A DNA stretch of 64,000 nucleotides from Flavobacterium oncorhynchi. GTDB taxonomy: Bacteria > Bacteroidota > Bacteroidia > Flavobacteriales > Flavobacteriaceae. The stretch is from the NCBI RefSeq assembly GCF_002217355.1, contig NZ_MUHA01000030.1, forward strand, positions 22,690 to 86,689, in the 5' to 3' direction. The position numbers and the translations under genes were made by a program. Numbering within the stretch: position 1 is the first letter of the stretch; the number at the start of each line of letters is the position of its first letter. The notes beneath the pieces were generated by a model. That model did no database searches. It saw nothing but the letters and a program-made list of their open reading frames with translations, and was not told the DNA's origin. This document shows, one piece after another, positions 49,592 to 58,517 of this stretch.

Positions 49592-50269
49592 ATGTCGATT
49601 CAATCGAATTTAAATACAATTGCGGCAAGTTTACCTGAACACGTTACCCTAGTTGCCGTTTCAAAAACAAAACCTGTTTCAGATTTGATGCAGGCTTATG
49701 AAGCCGGCCAGCGCATTTTTGGAGAAAACAAAATTCAGGAAATGACTGATAAATGGGAAGAAATGCCAAAAGATATTCAATGGCATATGATTGGTCATGT
49801 TCAGTCTAATAAAGTCAAATTCATGGCACCTTATGTAAGTTTGATTCATGGTGTCGACAGTTTGAAATTGTTGCAGGAAATCAACAAACAAGCTTTAAAA
49901 AACAATAGAGTTATGGACTGTCTTCTTCAGATTTATATAGCCGAAGAAGAATCTAAATTTGGTTTGGATGAAGCTGAATTAAATGAGCTTTTAGCATCTT
50001 CAGCATTTAAGGAATTAGAAAATATCCGAATTTTAGGATTGATGGGGATGGCTACTTTTACAGAAGATCAAAACCAGATTAAAAAAGAATTCACTCATTT
50101 GAAATCAATTTTTGATTCGATACAAGAGAAAAAGAATACATTCTCTGATGCCTCTAAATTAGATGATTTTTCAACAATTTCTATGGGAATGTCTGGCGAT
50201 TACAAGCTTGCGATCGAATGCGGCAGTACGATGGTACGCATTGGAAGCAGTATTTTTGGAGGAAGATAA
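49592..50269 (+). CDS. YggS-family PLP homeostasis protein
   Basis: This 225-residue protein binds pyridoxal phosphate and helps keep its level in balance. The N-terminal LVAVSKTKPVSDLMQAYEAG carries the PLP lysine. RIFGENKIQEMTDKWEEMPKDIQWHMIGHVQSNKVKFMAP is the hallmark of the family, and GLMGMATFTEDQNQIKKEF and SMGMSGDYKLAIECGSTMVRIGSSIFG are present. The protein is a single TIM-barrel-like domain without the second alanine-racemase domain. It follows the dehydrogenase gene by 12 bp and precedes gldF by 51 bp. Confidence 0.93.
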   Translation: MSIQSNLNTIAASLPEHVTLVAVSKTKPVSDLMQAYEAGQRIFGENKIQEMTDKWEEMPKDIQWHMIGHVQSNKVKFMAPYVSLIHGVDSLKLLQEINKQALKNNRVMDCLLQIYIAEEESKFGLDEAELNELLASSAFKELENIRILGLMGMATFTEDQNQIKKEFTHLKSIFDSIQEKKNTFSDASKLDDFSTISMGMSGDYKLAIECGSTMVRIGSSIFGGR

Positions 50270-50320
50270 AAAAACAATAATTCTTAACTAAGAAAAAACA
50301 AACGAATTAAACACAAATAA

Positions 50321-51046
50321 ATGAAATCGATCATTTTACGAGAAATAAAATCTTTTTTCGGCTCACCTATCGGCTATTTAGTTATTGCCATTTTCCTGAT
50401 AAGCAACGGACTTTTTTTATGGGTTTTCGAGGGAGATTATAATATCTTAAATACTGGTTATGCTGATTTGACTCCATTTTTCACGTTAACTCCATGGATT
50501 TTAATCTTCTTAATTCCAGCCATTACAATGAGAAGTTTCTCTGACGAAAAGAAACAAGGAACACTAGAATTACTCTTAACTAAACCACTATCGATTTGGC
50601 AGATTGTAAACGGAAAATTCTTTGGTTCTCTAATTCTTATTATTCTGGCAATCATCCCTACTTTCATTTATGTAAAAGTAATTTCAGGTTTAGGTTCTCC
50701 AGAAGGAAATATTGACATGGGAAGCACGGTTGGTTCTTACTTTGGACTACTTTTTTTAATTGCTTCTTATTCTGCAATCGGAATCTTTACTTCTACCCTT
50801 TCAGAAAATCAAATCGTTGCATTTATCATTGCCGTTTTTTTATGTTTTTTCTTCTATTTTGGATTTCAAGGTTTAGCAGGATTACTTCCAGGTTCTTCAA
50901 GCATCATTGCAGCATTTGGTATGCAGGATCATTTTAAAAGTATAAGCAGAGGCGTTATTGATACCCGTGATGTTATTTATTTTTTAAGCATCACTATACT
51001 ATTTTTATCCTTTACCGTTTACCAATTAAAATCTTTTAAAGCGTAA
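50321..51046 (+). CDS. gldF: Gliding motility ABC transporter permease GldF
   Basis: This inner-membrane permease, 241 residues, has six hydrophobic helices beginning at GSPIGYLVIAIFLISNGLFLW. It is the ABC-2 type permease for gliding motility in Flavobacterium; with GldG and the ATPase GldA it forms the exporter. The motif SFSDEKKQGTLELLLTKPLSIWQIV is the usual coupling-loop region of ABC-2 permeases. Its stop and the gldG start share one base, so translation is coupled. GldA is not in this window; in Flavobacterium it is often encoded elsewhere. Confidence 0.94.
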   Translation: MKSIILREIKSFFGSPIGYLVIAIFLISNGLFLWVFEGDYNILNTGYADLTPFFTLTPWILIFLIPAITMRSFSDEKKQGTLELLLTKPLSIWQIVNGKFFGSLILIILAIIPTFIYVKVISGLGSPEGNIDMGSTVGSYFGLLFLIASYSAIGIFTSTLSENQIVAFIIAVFLCFFFYFGFQGLAGLLPGSSSIIAAFGMQDHFKSISRGVIDTRDVIYFLSITILFLSFTVYQLKSFKA

Positions 51047-52731
51047 TGAAGCTATATACTCAAAAAAACCTCAAAGCGTTAGGCATTACAATTTTTGTTT
51101 TAATTGTTTTAAATGTTCTCGGAAGCTTATTTTTTCATCGTTTCGATTTAACTAAAGACAAAAGATACACTTTATCTAAAACTTCTTTACAAATTGTAAA
51201 ACAAGTTAAAAACCCGTTATCTATTAAAATTTATATGCAGGGAGATCTTCCTGCAGATTTTCGTCGTTTACAGCAAGAAACTAAACAGTTATTAGAAGAA
51301 TTTCAAGCGTACAACAACAATATTGTTTTTGAATTTGTTAATCCAATGGAAAACGGAGAAGAAAGCATGGATGTTGTAAAATCGCTATATCAAAAAGGAC
51401 TTACTCCAATAAACATTACTGTTGATGACAAAGGAAAACAATCTCAAGCGATGGTTTTTCCTTGGGCAATTGCTGTTTACAATAATAAAGAAGTCAACAT
51501 TCCTTTATTAAAAAATATAATGGGAGCTTCAACTACTCAAAAAGTAATTGGTTCTATTCAGCATTTAGAATATTCGATTGCGGATGCAATTAATAAAATC
51601 ACTAAAGACAGACAGAAAAAAGTAGCCATTATTAAAGGAAACGGCGAGTTATCTGAAATTCATATTGGTAAATTACTAAGACAAATTAAAGAAAGCTATT
51701 ATATTGGTCCTTTTACATTAGACTCTGTTGCTAAAGATCCAAACGGAACATTAGCAGCTCTTAAAAAATATGATTTAGCGATAATCTCAAAACCAACTGA
51801 AAGATTTTCTGATGAAGAAAAACAGGTTTTGGATCAATTCATCATGAACGGAGGTAAAACGATATGGCTTATCGATCAGGTCGCTGCAGACATGGATAGT
51901 TTATACAATCAATCTGGTGCAATTTTAGCTTATCCAAGAGATCTGAATTTAAATGATATGTTCTTTAAATACGGATTTAGAATTAATCCTGATTTAGTAA
52001 AAGATGAGCAAGGAAGTCCAATAAAACTAGCGACTGGGGAGCAAGGAAGTGCAACGCAGTATCAAGATTTTATCTGGAAATTTGCTCCGCTTGTCCGCCC
52101 TAATTCCGAGCATCCAATTGTAAAACATTTGGGAGGTATTAAGTTCGACTTTGCAAATCCAATTGACACTTTGAAAAACGGAATTAAAAAGACTATTTTA
52201 TTGCAGTCTTCTCAATATTCAAGACAAATTGGTTCTCCAGCTGAAGTTAATCTGAACGTTGTTGCTGAAAAAACATCTCCGCAAGATTATATCAATAAAG
52301 GATACTTAAACTTGTCTGTTTTATTAGAAGGAAATTTCCATTCTGCTTTTGAAAATCGTGTTTTACCATTCAAAGATGATTCATTTCAAGCAAAAGGAAA
52401 ACCAACAAAAATGATTGTTATTTCTGATGGAGATTTAGCAAGAAATCAATTAGACAAAAACATGATGCCGGTTGAACTGGGTTATGATCAAAGAACTGGA
52501 AATCTTTACGACAATAAAGATTTTATGATGAATTGTATCAATTACCTGCTTGACGATACTGGACTTATTAACATTAGAAGTAAAGATGTAGAGCTGCCAT
52601 TATTAGATAAAGAAAAAGTTTATGAAAATTACACCACAACACAATTCATAACTATCGGACTTCCAATTCTAATTTTACTGGTTTTTGGGCTTATATTTAC
52701 ATTTATAAGAAAAAGAAAATACAGTAAATAG
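51046..52731 (+). CDS. gldG: Gliding motility protein GldG
   Basis: This 561-residue component of the GldAFG transporter has an N-terminal membrane helix (ALGITIFVLIVLNVLGSLFF), a large extracytoplasmic part and a C-terminal membrane helix (TIGLPILILLVFGLIFTFI). It contains the ABC_transp_aux domain (RRLQQETKQLLEEFQAYN, and IWLIDQVAADMDSLY near 290). LRAAG-free in its middle, it shows no ATPase motif. It overlaps the end of gldF by one base. The precise role in gliding is not settled. Confidence 0.93.
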   Translation: MKLYTQKNLKALGITIFVLIVLNVLGSLFFHRFDLTKDKRYTLSKTSLQIVKQVKNPLSIKIYMQGDLPADFRRLQQETKQLLEEFQAYNNNIVFEFVNPMENGEESMDVVKSLYQKGLTPINITVDDKGKQSQAMVFPWAIAVYNNKEVNIPLLKNIMGASTTQKVIGSIQHLEYSIADAINKITKDRQKKVAIIKGNGELSEIHIGKLLRQIKESYYIGPFTLDSVAKDPNGTLAALKKYDLAIISKPTERFSDEEKQVLDQFIMNGGKTIWLIDQVAADMDSLYNQSGAILAYPRDLNLNDMFFKYGFRINPDLVKDEQGSPIKLATGEQGSATQYQDFIWKFAPLVRPNSEHPIVKHLGGIKFDFANPIDTLKNGIKKTILLQSSQYSRQIGSPAEVNLNVVAEKTSPQDYINKGYLNLSVLLEGNFHSAFENRVLPFKDDSFQAKGKPTKMIVISDGDLARNQLDKNMMPVELGYDQRTGNLYDNKDFMMNCINYLLDDTGLINIRSKDVELPLLDKEKVYENYTTTQFITIGLPILILLVFGLIFTFIRKRKYSK

Positions 52732-52746
52732 ATGTTGATAAAAAAA

Positions 52747-52778
52747 TTGGAAAACTAAGAATGTTTACGATATATTTG
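52747..52778 (+). promoter_or_regulatory. Promoter of dnaN
   Basis: TTG (52747-52749), a 21-bp spacer and TATATTTG (52771-52778) match the Bacteroidota consensus, 60 bp before the dnaN ATG. Confidence 0.7.
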
Positions 52779-52838
52779 TAATCTGTATCTTTAGAATATA
52801 AATACTAAAGAATACTCCAAAAAATAAAACAAAAGACG

Positions 52839-53957
52839 ATGAAATTTATAGTATCGAGTTCGTACTTATTAAAACAATTACAAGTTCTAGGCAGTGTTAT
52901 TAACAGCAATAATACACTTCCTATTTTAGATAACTTTTTATTTGAACTAGATAATAATGAGTTGACAGTTTCGGCATCAGATCTTGAAACGACAATGTCA
53001 GCTACATTAACAATCGATTCTACAAGTAAAGGAAGCGTTGCAGTTCCTGCAAAACTTTTACTTGAAATTTTAAAAACATTTCCTGAACAGCCTTTAACTT
53101 TTACAGTTGAAGATAACAATACGGTTGAGATCAGCTCTAACTCAGGAAAATATGCTTTAGCATATGCTGCAGGAGAAGAATTTCCTAAATCTGTAAATCT
53201 TGAAGAGCCTTCAGTAACTTTAGTTCCTGCTGATGTTCTAGCAACTGCTGTTAGTAAAACTATTTTTGCTGCTGGAAACGATGATTTACGTCCGGTAATG
53301 TCTGGAGTTTTCTTCCAGTTTTCGCCAGAAGGATTAACTTTTGTTGCTACAGATGCTCACAAACTAGTAAAATATGCACGTACTGATGTAAAAGCATCTC
53401 AAGTTGCGGATTTTATTATGCCAAAGAAACCTTTGAATATTTTAAAGAGTATTTTAGGAGCTTCTGACGCTGAAGTAAAAATTGAATACAACGACTCAAA
53501 TGCAACTTTCTCATTTGACAATTATATTTTAACATGTCGTTTAATTGATGGAAAATACCCTAATTACGAAGCGGTAATTCCAAAAGAGAATCCAAACAAA
53601 TTAATGATCGATCGTTCATTATTTTTAAGTTCTGTTAAGCGTGTTGCGATTTTCTCAAATAAAACGACGCACCAAATTCGTTTAAAAATTGCTGGAGCTG
53701 AATTAAATGTTTCTGCAGAAGATATAGATTACTCAAATAAAGCTGAAGAGAGATTGACTTGTGATTATCAAGGAGATGATCTTCAAATTGGTTTTAACTC
53801 GCGTTTTTTAACTGAAATGCTTACTAACTTACAATCAGACATGATTATGTTAGAAATGTCATTACCTAACAGAGCAGGAATCCTTACTCCAGTTGATGGT
53901 TTAGAAGAAGGAGAAACTGTTACTATGTTGGTAATGCCTGTAATGTTAAATAGTTAA
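52839..53957 (+). CDS. dnaN: DNA polymerase III beta sliding clamp
   Basis: This clamp loads around DNA and holds the polymerase in place. The 372 residues consist of three beta-clamp domains. The start MKFIVSSSYLLKQLQVLGSV and NTLPILDNFLFEL are characteristic of the family. FVATDAHKLVKYAR marks the second domain, and EMLTNLQSDMIMLEM marks the third. The C-terminus, VTMLVMPVMLNS, ends with the usual hydrophobic patch. The gene stands alone with its own promoter; dnaA is not in the window. Confidence 0.96.
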   Translation: MKFIVSSSYLLKQLQVLGSVINSNNTLPILDNFLFELDNNELTVSASDLETTMSATLTIDSTSKGSVAVPAKLLLEILKTFPEQPLTFTVEDNNTVEISSNSGKYALAYAAGEEFPKSVNLEEPSVTLVPADVLATAVSKTIFAAGNDDLRPVMSGVFFQFSPEGLTFVATDAHKLVKYARTDVKASQVADFIMPKKPLNILKSILGASDAEVKIEYNDSNATFSFDNYILTCRLIDGKYPNYEAVIPKENPNKLMIDRSLFLSSVKRVAIFSNKTTHQIRLKIAGAELNVSAEDIDYSNKAEERLTCDYQGDDLQIGFNSRFLTEMLTNLQSDMIMLEMSLPNRAGILTPVDGLEEGETVTMLVMPVMLNS

Positions 53958-54061
53958 CATCAAAACTTCTTTTTGTTACAAGGATTTTTTTTAATTTCAA
54001 ATTAAAGCCATATCATTGTAAAAAAAAATAATATCGCTATTAACCAACCATTTTTTATACC

Positions 54062-54100
54062 TAGAAACCGCAATTCTTTTTGAGAGCTGCGGTTTTTTAG
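54062..54100. terminator. Bidirectional terminator after dnaN
   Basis: Stem AAACCGCA/TGCGGTTT with an inner AGAG loop part lies between the convergent dnaN and the beta-barrel gene and is followed by T runs on the plus strand. Confidence 0.75.
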
Positions 54101-54114
54101 TTTTACTATAAAAT

Positions 54115-54771
54115 CTAGTTTTTCTTCTTTTTAAAACCAAAATAATAATTCAGTCCTAATCCTAGAGTTCTACTGTCATATCTCGTTTCACTCTTTTCTA
54201 CTTTTCCTAAAGCTTTTCCCATATTTACGCCGGTATAATATAAGTTAACAGCCAAAGAGTCATAATTTTTATCAGAAAGAATAATATCTAAACCAACTCC
54301 AATCCCAATTGATCGCTGCCATTCTGTTACAGTTTCCTTCTCCGTTTTTATTTGAGCCTGACTATTTTGATTAATTGATGTATAATTTCCTTGAGCCTCA
54401 ATTCTTGAAATGTTATAAATAGGCAGAATTTGCAAAAGTGCATCTCCTGCACTATACTCTCCACAAGAGATACATATTTTAGGCGTAAAACCAAAATTTA
54501 AAGCTGAAGCGTTCGCTGTAGATACGCTCGTAATATTTCCCTGATCATCTAATTTACTATAGTCTTCAAGTCTTCCGTAGTAATAACTAACACTTAATTC
54601 TGGTTTTAAAAACTTATAAACCTTAAATTCTAAGCCTAATCCGCCCTGAATATATACTGATTCTTGAAAATCTGTATGCCGATAAAGGCCTAAATCTATA
54701 GAACCTCTTACTTGTGCATTTAATGATATGGAAAGCAGAATCAATAAAAAGCCGTATGTTTTTTTCTTCAT
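54115..54771 (-). CDS. Predicted outer-membrane protein of unknown function
   Basis: This 218-residue protein has a signal peptide (MKKKTYGFLLILLSISLNAQ). The mature part has barrel-like strands: SIDLGLYRHTDFQESVYIQGGLGLEF, FLKPELSVSYYYGRLED, and LGLGLNYYFGFKKK at the C-terminus. Two cysteines occur close together in KICISCGEYS. It is probably an outer-membrane barrel. No homologous family is clear to me. It stands alone and converges on dnaN. Confidence 0.78.
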   Translation of the reverse strand: MKKKTYGFLLILLSISLNAQVRGSIDLGLYRHTDFQESVYIQGGLGLEFKVYKFLKPELSVSYYYGRLEDYSKLDDQGNITSVSTANASALNFGFTPKICISCGEYSAGDALLQILPIYNISRIEAQGNYTSINQNSQAQIKTEKETVTEWQRSIGIGVGLDIILSDKNYDSLAVNLYYTGVNMGKALGKVEKSETRYDSRTLGLGLNYYFGFKKKKN

Positions 54772-54917
54772 AGTAATAATTACAGTGTTTATAAATGAAT
54801 AAATCTTTGCAGACTTATTTGTGCTAAAATACTTATTTCCTTTACATAAAAAACTTTTTCTTTAGGTCTCAAACAGAGATTATTTACTCAGAAATAAATA
54901 TTTCTTATTTTTGTAAT

Positions 54918-55547
54918 ATGAAAATAGAAATTTGGTCGGACATCATGTGTCCGTTTTGTTATATCGGAAAAAGACAATTGGAAACGGCTTTAGAACAGTT
55001 TCCTAATGATGAAATTGAAATTGAATGGAAAAGCTTTCAGCTTGATCCAACAATTGAACCACAATCAGGTAAAGATGTTTACACATTTCTAGCGGAACGA
55101 AAAGGTATTTCTGTAGAACAATCTATAGAAATGCATAAAGGTGTCGTAGAGCGTGCAAAAAGTGTTGGCTTAGATTATCATTTTGATAAAGCAATTATCT
55201 CAAACTCTCTAACAGCGCATAGAATTATTCATTTGGCAAAAAAGAATAATCTTGGCGATAAAATGGAAGAAATCTTCTTCAAGGCTTATTTTACAGAAGG
55301 ACGAGATTTAAACGATGCTCAAACTCTAATTGAACTAGGAACAAAAGCAGGTTTAAACTCAGATGAAGTTAAAGAAGTTGTTGAAAATGAAAATCTTTAT
55401 TTAAACGATGTTCATTCTGACATACATGAAGCCAACCAAATTGGCGTACAAGGAGTTCCGTTTTTTGTTTTTGATAGAAAATATGCTGTTTCTGGCGCAC
55501 AACCGGTTGAAGCTTTTGTTCAAACCATTAAAGAAGGACTTAAATAA
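54918..55547 (+). CDS. DsbA/FrnE-family oxidoreductase
   Basis: This 209-residue protein is of the DsbA-like FrnE/2-hydroxychromene-2-carboxylate isomerase group. The N-terminal MKIEIWSDIMCPFCYIGKRQ carries the CPFC active site (Cys11 and Cys14). There is no signal peptide, so it is cytoplasmic. The long helical insert (VGLDYHFDKAIISNSLTAHRIIHLAK) and the C-terminal GVQGVPFFVFDRKYAVSGAQP, with the cis-Pro loop, are family features. It probably acts in thiol-disulfide exchange. The start codon is 3 bp after a TATTTTTG promoter-like box. Confidence 0.9.
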   Translation: MKIEIWSDIMCPFCYIGKRQLETALEQFPNDEIEIEWKSFQLDPTIEPQSGKDVYTFLAERKGISVEQSIEMHKGVVERAKSVGLDYHFDKAIISNSLTAHRIIHLAKKNNLGDKMEEIFFKAYFTEGRDLNDAQTLIELGTKAGLNSDEVKEVVENENLYLNDVHSDIHEANQIGVQGVPFFVFDRKYAVSGAQPVEAFVQTIKEGLK

Positions 55548-55556
55548 TGATTTTAG

Positions 55557-55653
55557 ATTTTAGAATGTAGATTTTAGATTATTTCTCATATGATAGCGTT
55601 GCGCTCTTCGACTTCGCTCAGAGCAGCAAAATTTAAAATCTACATTCTAAAAT
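55557..55653. repeat. 20-bp perfect inverted repeat between convergent genes
   Basis: The arms (55557-55576 and 55634-55653, ATTTTAGAATGTAGATTTTA and its complement) are perfect. Between them is a hairpin core GCTCT-N12-AGAGC containing CTTCGACTTCGCTCAG, which recurs at 10435-10450. It may end transcription of the DsbA and MutS-like genes. Confidence 0.8.
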
Positions 55654-55659
55654 TTAAAT

Positions 55660-57432
55660 TTAAATAACTCCCATTTTCTGCATTAAAAAAGTAGCACTTT
55701 TATTTTTGCAGATTCCCGCGCGAAGTTTATAATCAAAGTGAAGTTCGTTATTTTTAATTTCAACTTCAAAACATTGATTTGTTAGAATCTCTGGATATTC
55801 ATTTGTTGTTAAACAAACCTCAATATCATGTGTCGCAATTGCACCAATTGCTTTCTTAGCAATTACTTTCTTTACTACCTCAATAGTTCCATTTCGTTTA
55901 TCGTCAGAGTTTGTACCTCTTAAAATTTCATCGAGCAGTACAAATGCAGGACGGTCTTCTAAAGCGTCCATAATTTGTTTTAGTCGCTTAATTTCAGCAA
56001 AAAAGTACGATTCGCTGTCTGCTAAAGAATCAGACAATCGCATTGAAACCAAAACTGGAAGTGGATGAATATTTGCCTTTGAAGCACAAACAACTGAACC
56101 AATTCCGCCAAGAACCATATTAATTCCTAAGCTTCTTAAAAAAGTACTTTTCCCAGACATATTTGATCCTGTTAAAATCATAAATGATTCCGGATAAAAG
56201 TATGTATCATTCCCTACTCTGCTTATCGGATTTAATAATGGATGGCTTAAATTTTCGAAACCTATTTTGTATTCTGTATTAATTTCAGGATATACAAAGT
56301 CTGGATTATTGTGTGCTAAATTTGCTAAGCTGTTCAAAGCTTCAAATTCGCCAATAATCGAAATCCATTTTTCAAGTTCTTCTGAATAATTTTCTTTCCA
56401 TTTTAAAAGTGATCTCAAAACATGAAGATTAAACAAAAAGGTACCGTTAAAAACAATTGCAGTTACTAAATTATTTATCGTATCCATTCTTGAAAACAAT
56501 TCAGATAATTGTTTTAGATGTGTGCTTGCGGTTGCATTTTTAAAAACCAACTGTTTCTGCAAATCGATTAGCTTCTTTGATTCAAAAGTTTCTTTTTCTA
56601 TTTTTTCAACTAATAAACTATATTGTTTTATGATTTTATCAACGTTATCAGCCTTGGCAATTTCTGAATGAATTCGCTTGAAAGATTTTCCCATAACCAT
56701 CATATTGAATATAAAAACATAGGTCAAATAGGACAATAAAATGGTTTTAGATGTAATAATATAAGCGATCAGAAAGCCAAAAAAAAGAGTTGGAAGAATA
56801 ACTGAAAGTGCAATTAAAACTTTAGGTAAAGTATTGTTTTTAAATGAATTCCAATGAAGTAATGATTCATAAGAACTTTTAGAATCGTTGCTTACAATTG
56901 CTAAAGCGTGAAATTCCTGACGCCAATCGATCTTTTTATTTAATTCATCAATTGCCACTTGATTTTCAAGAATTGCTTCATTAGGAAACAGAATTAATAA
57001 TTTTTCTGCTAATGTTTTCTTGCCAATAAAAGTAGCGGTTCGGTTTAAGTTTTGAAATAACGAATGCTCTCCAAAAATATCTAAATCGTACGCGTACGGA
57101 TGATGAAAATCATTGAATTCAATTCCGTTTTCAAAAGGAAGTTTTTCCCTTTTTAAAAATGCGATTTCATTTTCATTGATTTTTAATATTGCTTTTGTGA
57201 GTTCCTTTCCAATTGATAATTTAGAATGGATTCTCATTAAAATAAGAAAACCAACAAAAGATAAAAAAGCAAAACCAATATAAAATAATTGATTTGTTTT
57301 GATGTAATAAAACAACATAAACAAGCATAGAAATACGCTTAACAGTCTTAAAACACTGATGCTGTTGTATCTTTTATTGATTTTATTAAAAACTTTTGTA
57401 AAGTGTTCAACTTTATTTTGATATAATTCCAT
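55660..57432 (-). CDS. Membrane-anchored MutS-like ATPase
   Basis: This 590-residue protein combines MutS core parts with membrane segments. Hydrophobic helices lie at about 28-44, 49-67, 206-226 and 230-248. The C-terminal part is a MutS ATPase: Walker A TGSNMSGKSTFLRSLG (422-430), SYFFAEIKRLKQIM, Walker B VLLDEILRGTNSDDK (498-502), ATHD. The N-terminal mismatch-recognition domain of MutS is missing and no Smr domain is present. It is therefore not a standard repair MutS. Such proteins are known in Bacteroidota as a MutS-related family but their role is not known to me. Confidence 0.87.
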   Translation of the reverse strand: MELYQNKVEHFTKVFNKINKRYNSISVLRLLSVFLCLFMLFYYIKTNQLFYIGFAFLSFVGFLILMRIHSKLSIGKELTKAILKINENEIAFLKREKLPFENGIEFNDFHHPYAYDLDIFGEHSLFQNLNRTATFIGKKTLAEKLLILFPNEAILENQVAIDELNKKIDWRQEFHALAIVSNDSKSSYESLLHWNSFKNNTLPKVLIALSVILPTLFFGFLIAYIITSKTILLSYLTYVFIFNMMVMGKSFKRIHSEIAKADNVDKIIKQYSLLVEKIEKETFESKKLIDLQKQLVFKNATASTHLKQLSELFSRMDTINNLVTAIVFNGTFLFNLHVLRSLLKWKENYSEELEKWISIIGEFEALNSLANLAHNNPDFVYPEINTEYKIGFENLSHPLLNPISRVGNDTYFYPESFMILTGSNMSGKSTFLRSLGINMVLGGIGSVVCASKANIHPLPVLVSMRLSDSLADSESYFFAEIKRLKQIMDALEDRPAFVLLDEILRGTNSDDKRNGTIEVVKKVIAKKAIGAIATHDIEVCLTTNEYPEILTNQCFEVEIKNNELHFDYKLRAGICKNKSATFLMQKMGVI

Positions 57433-57499
57433 CTTTATCTTTTAATGAAATACAAATATAGGTTTTACACTTACAAAAAGCTTGCGTTTAAGAGTGAAT

Positions 57500-58333
57500 T
57501 CATTTTTCATGCATGATCAAAACAGGTATAGAAACTTCTTTGGTGATTTTTTTACTAAAACTTGATTCGAAAATCGACTCAAAAAAAGATCTTTTATGCG
57601 TGATAGTTGTCAGAATATCAATATCTTTATAAAGAATAAAATCAAGAATGGTTTCTTTTATTTCGTCGCTTGGCAGTACTAAAAATTCAACATTCTCAGC
57701 TGCAAATTCTTTATCCCATTCTTTAATAGTCGCATCATCGACATCGGTATCAGATGATCTTACGTACAAGCTTTTTACTTTTGCATCAGTTTTCTTAGCG
57801 ATTTTTAATATTTTTCTAAGTACTTCTTTATCTTTTTCGCGATAACGGGTTGTGAAACCAATTGTTTTGATTTTCTTAAATTTAGCATCAGCTGGAACAC
57901 ATAAAACCGGTACATCAACTCCTGAAATTACAGAATTAGTATTTGATCCTGTAAAGAATTTTGTCCAATCTGAAGCTCCGCTTGTTCCCATAATTACAAA
58001 ATCTATCTGATCTTCTTCTACTGCATTTTTAAGATTATAAATCAAATCCCCATCCATTAAACGGTGTTTGATAACAATATCTTCTAATTTTCGCTCTGCC
58101 GCAATAGCACGAAGTTTTGGAATTTCATCTTTAAACATTTCAAATTTTGCCAATTCTATCGAACTATAAATCGAGGCATAATTCTCTGGAAAAAACTGAC
58201 TGTCGTAAACCGGAATCTCAAATGTATGAAGCAAAACAAGCTCGGCTTTGACAATCTTAGCAAATTCTAAAGCGTGTACAAACGCATTTGTTGCTGCTTC
58301 AGAAAAATCCGTAGGAAATAATATCTTTTTCAT
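57500..58333 (-). CDS. Universal stress protein, tandem UspA domains
   Basis: This 277-residue cytoplasmic protein has two UspA-type domains. The first starts MKKILFPTDFSEAATNAFVHALEFA and ends near LIYNLKNAVEEDQIDFVIMGTSGASDWTKFFTGSNTNSVI, containing the G-x2-G-x9-G(S/T)-like loop in its end part. The second (about 150-277) is more divergent. Usp proteins bind ATP or AMP and are induced under stress. The role of this one is unknown. It is divergent from mnmE, with a perfect 16-bp palindrome in between. Confidence 0.9.
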   Translation of the reverse strand: MKKILFPTDFSEAATNAFVHALEFAKIVKAELVLLHTFEIPVYDSQFFPENYASIYSSIELAKFEMFKDEIPKLRAIAAERKLEDIVIKHRLMDGDLIYNLKNAVEEDQIDFVIMGTSGASDWTKFFTGSNTNSVISGVDVPVLCVPADAKFKKIKTIGFTTRYREKDKEVLRKILKIAKKTDAKVKSLYVRSSDTDVDDATIKEWDKEFAAENVEFLVLPSDEIKETILDFILYKDIDILTTITHKRSFFESIFESSFSKKITKEVSIPVLIMHEK

Positions 58334-58390
58334 TTTATTTGAGTTTTATAGGTTTGTTACTCAAATTTAAACATTATAAAAACAAAAAGG

Positions 58391-58406
58391 CCTGATAATT
58401 ATCAGG
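58391..58406. promoter_or_regulatory. Perfect 16-bp palindrome in the usp-mnmE intergenic region
   Basis: CCTGATAATTATCAGG is a perfect palindrome without spacer, between the divergent usp and mnmE genes. It may be an operator for one of them, or just a small hairpin; no regulator is identified. Confidence 0.5.
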
Positions 58407-58517
58407 AATTTAACAGTTAATAATTCCTTAATACGATAAATAAAAACAGTTATTCTCAACTTTAATTCAAACGCTAAGCTCTTTTAATGATTTCCCCTTT
58501 TTTTATACCTTTGCACT

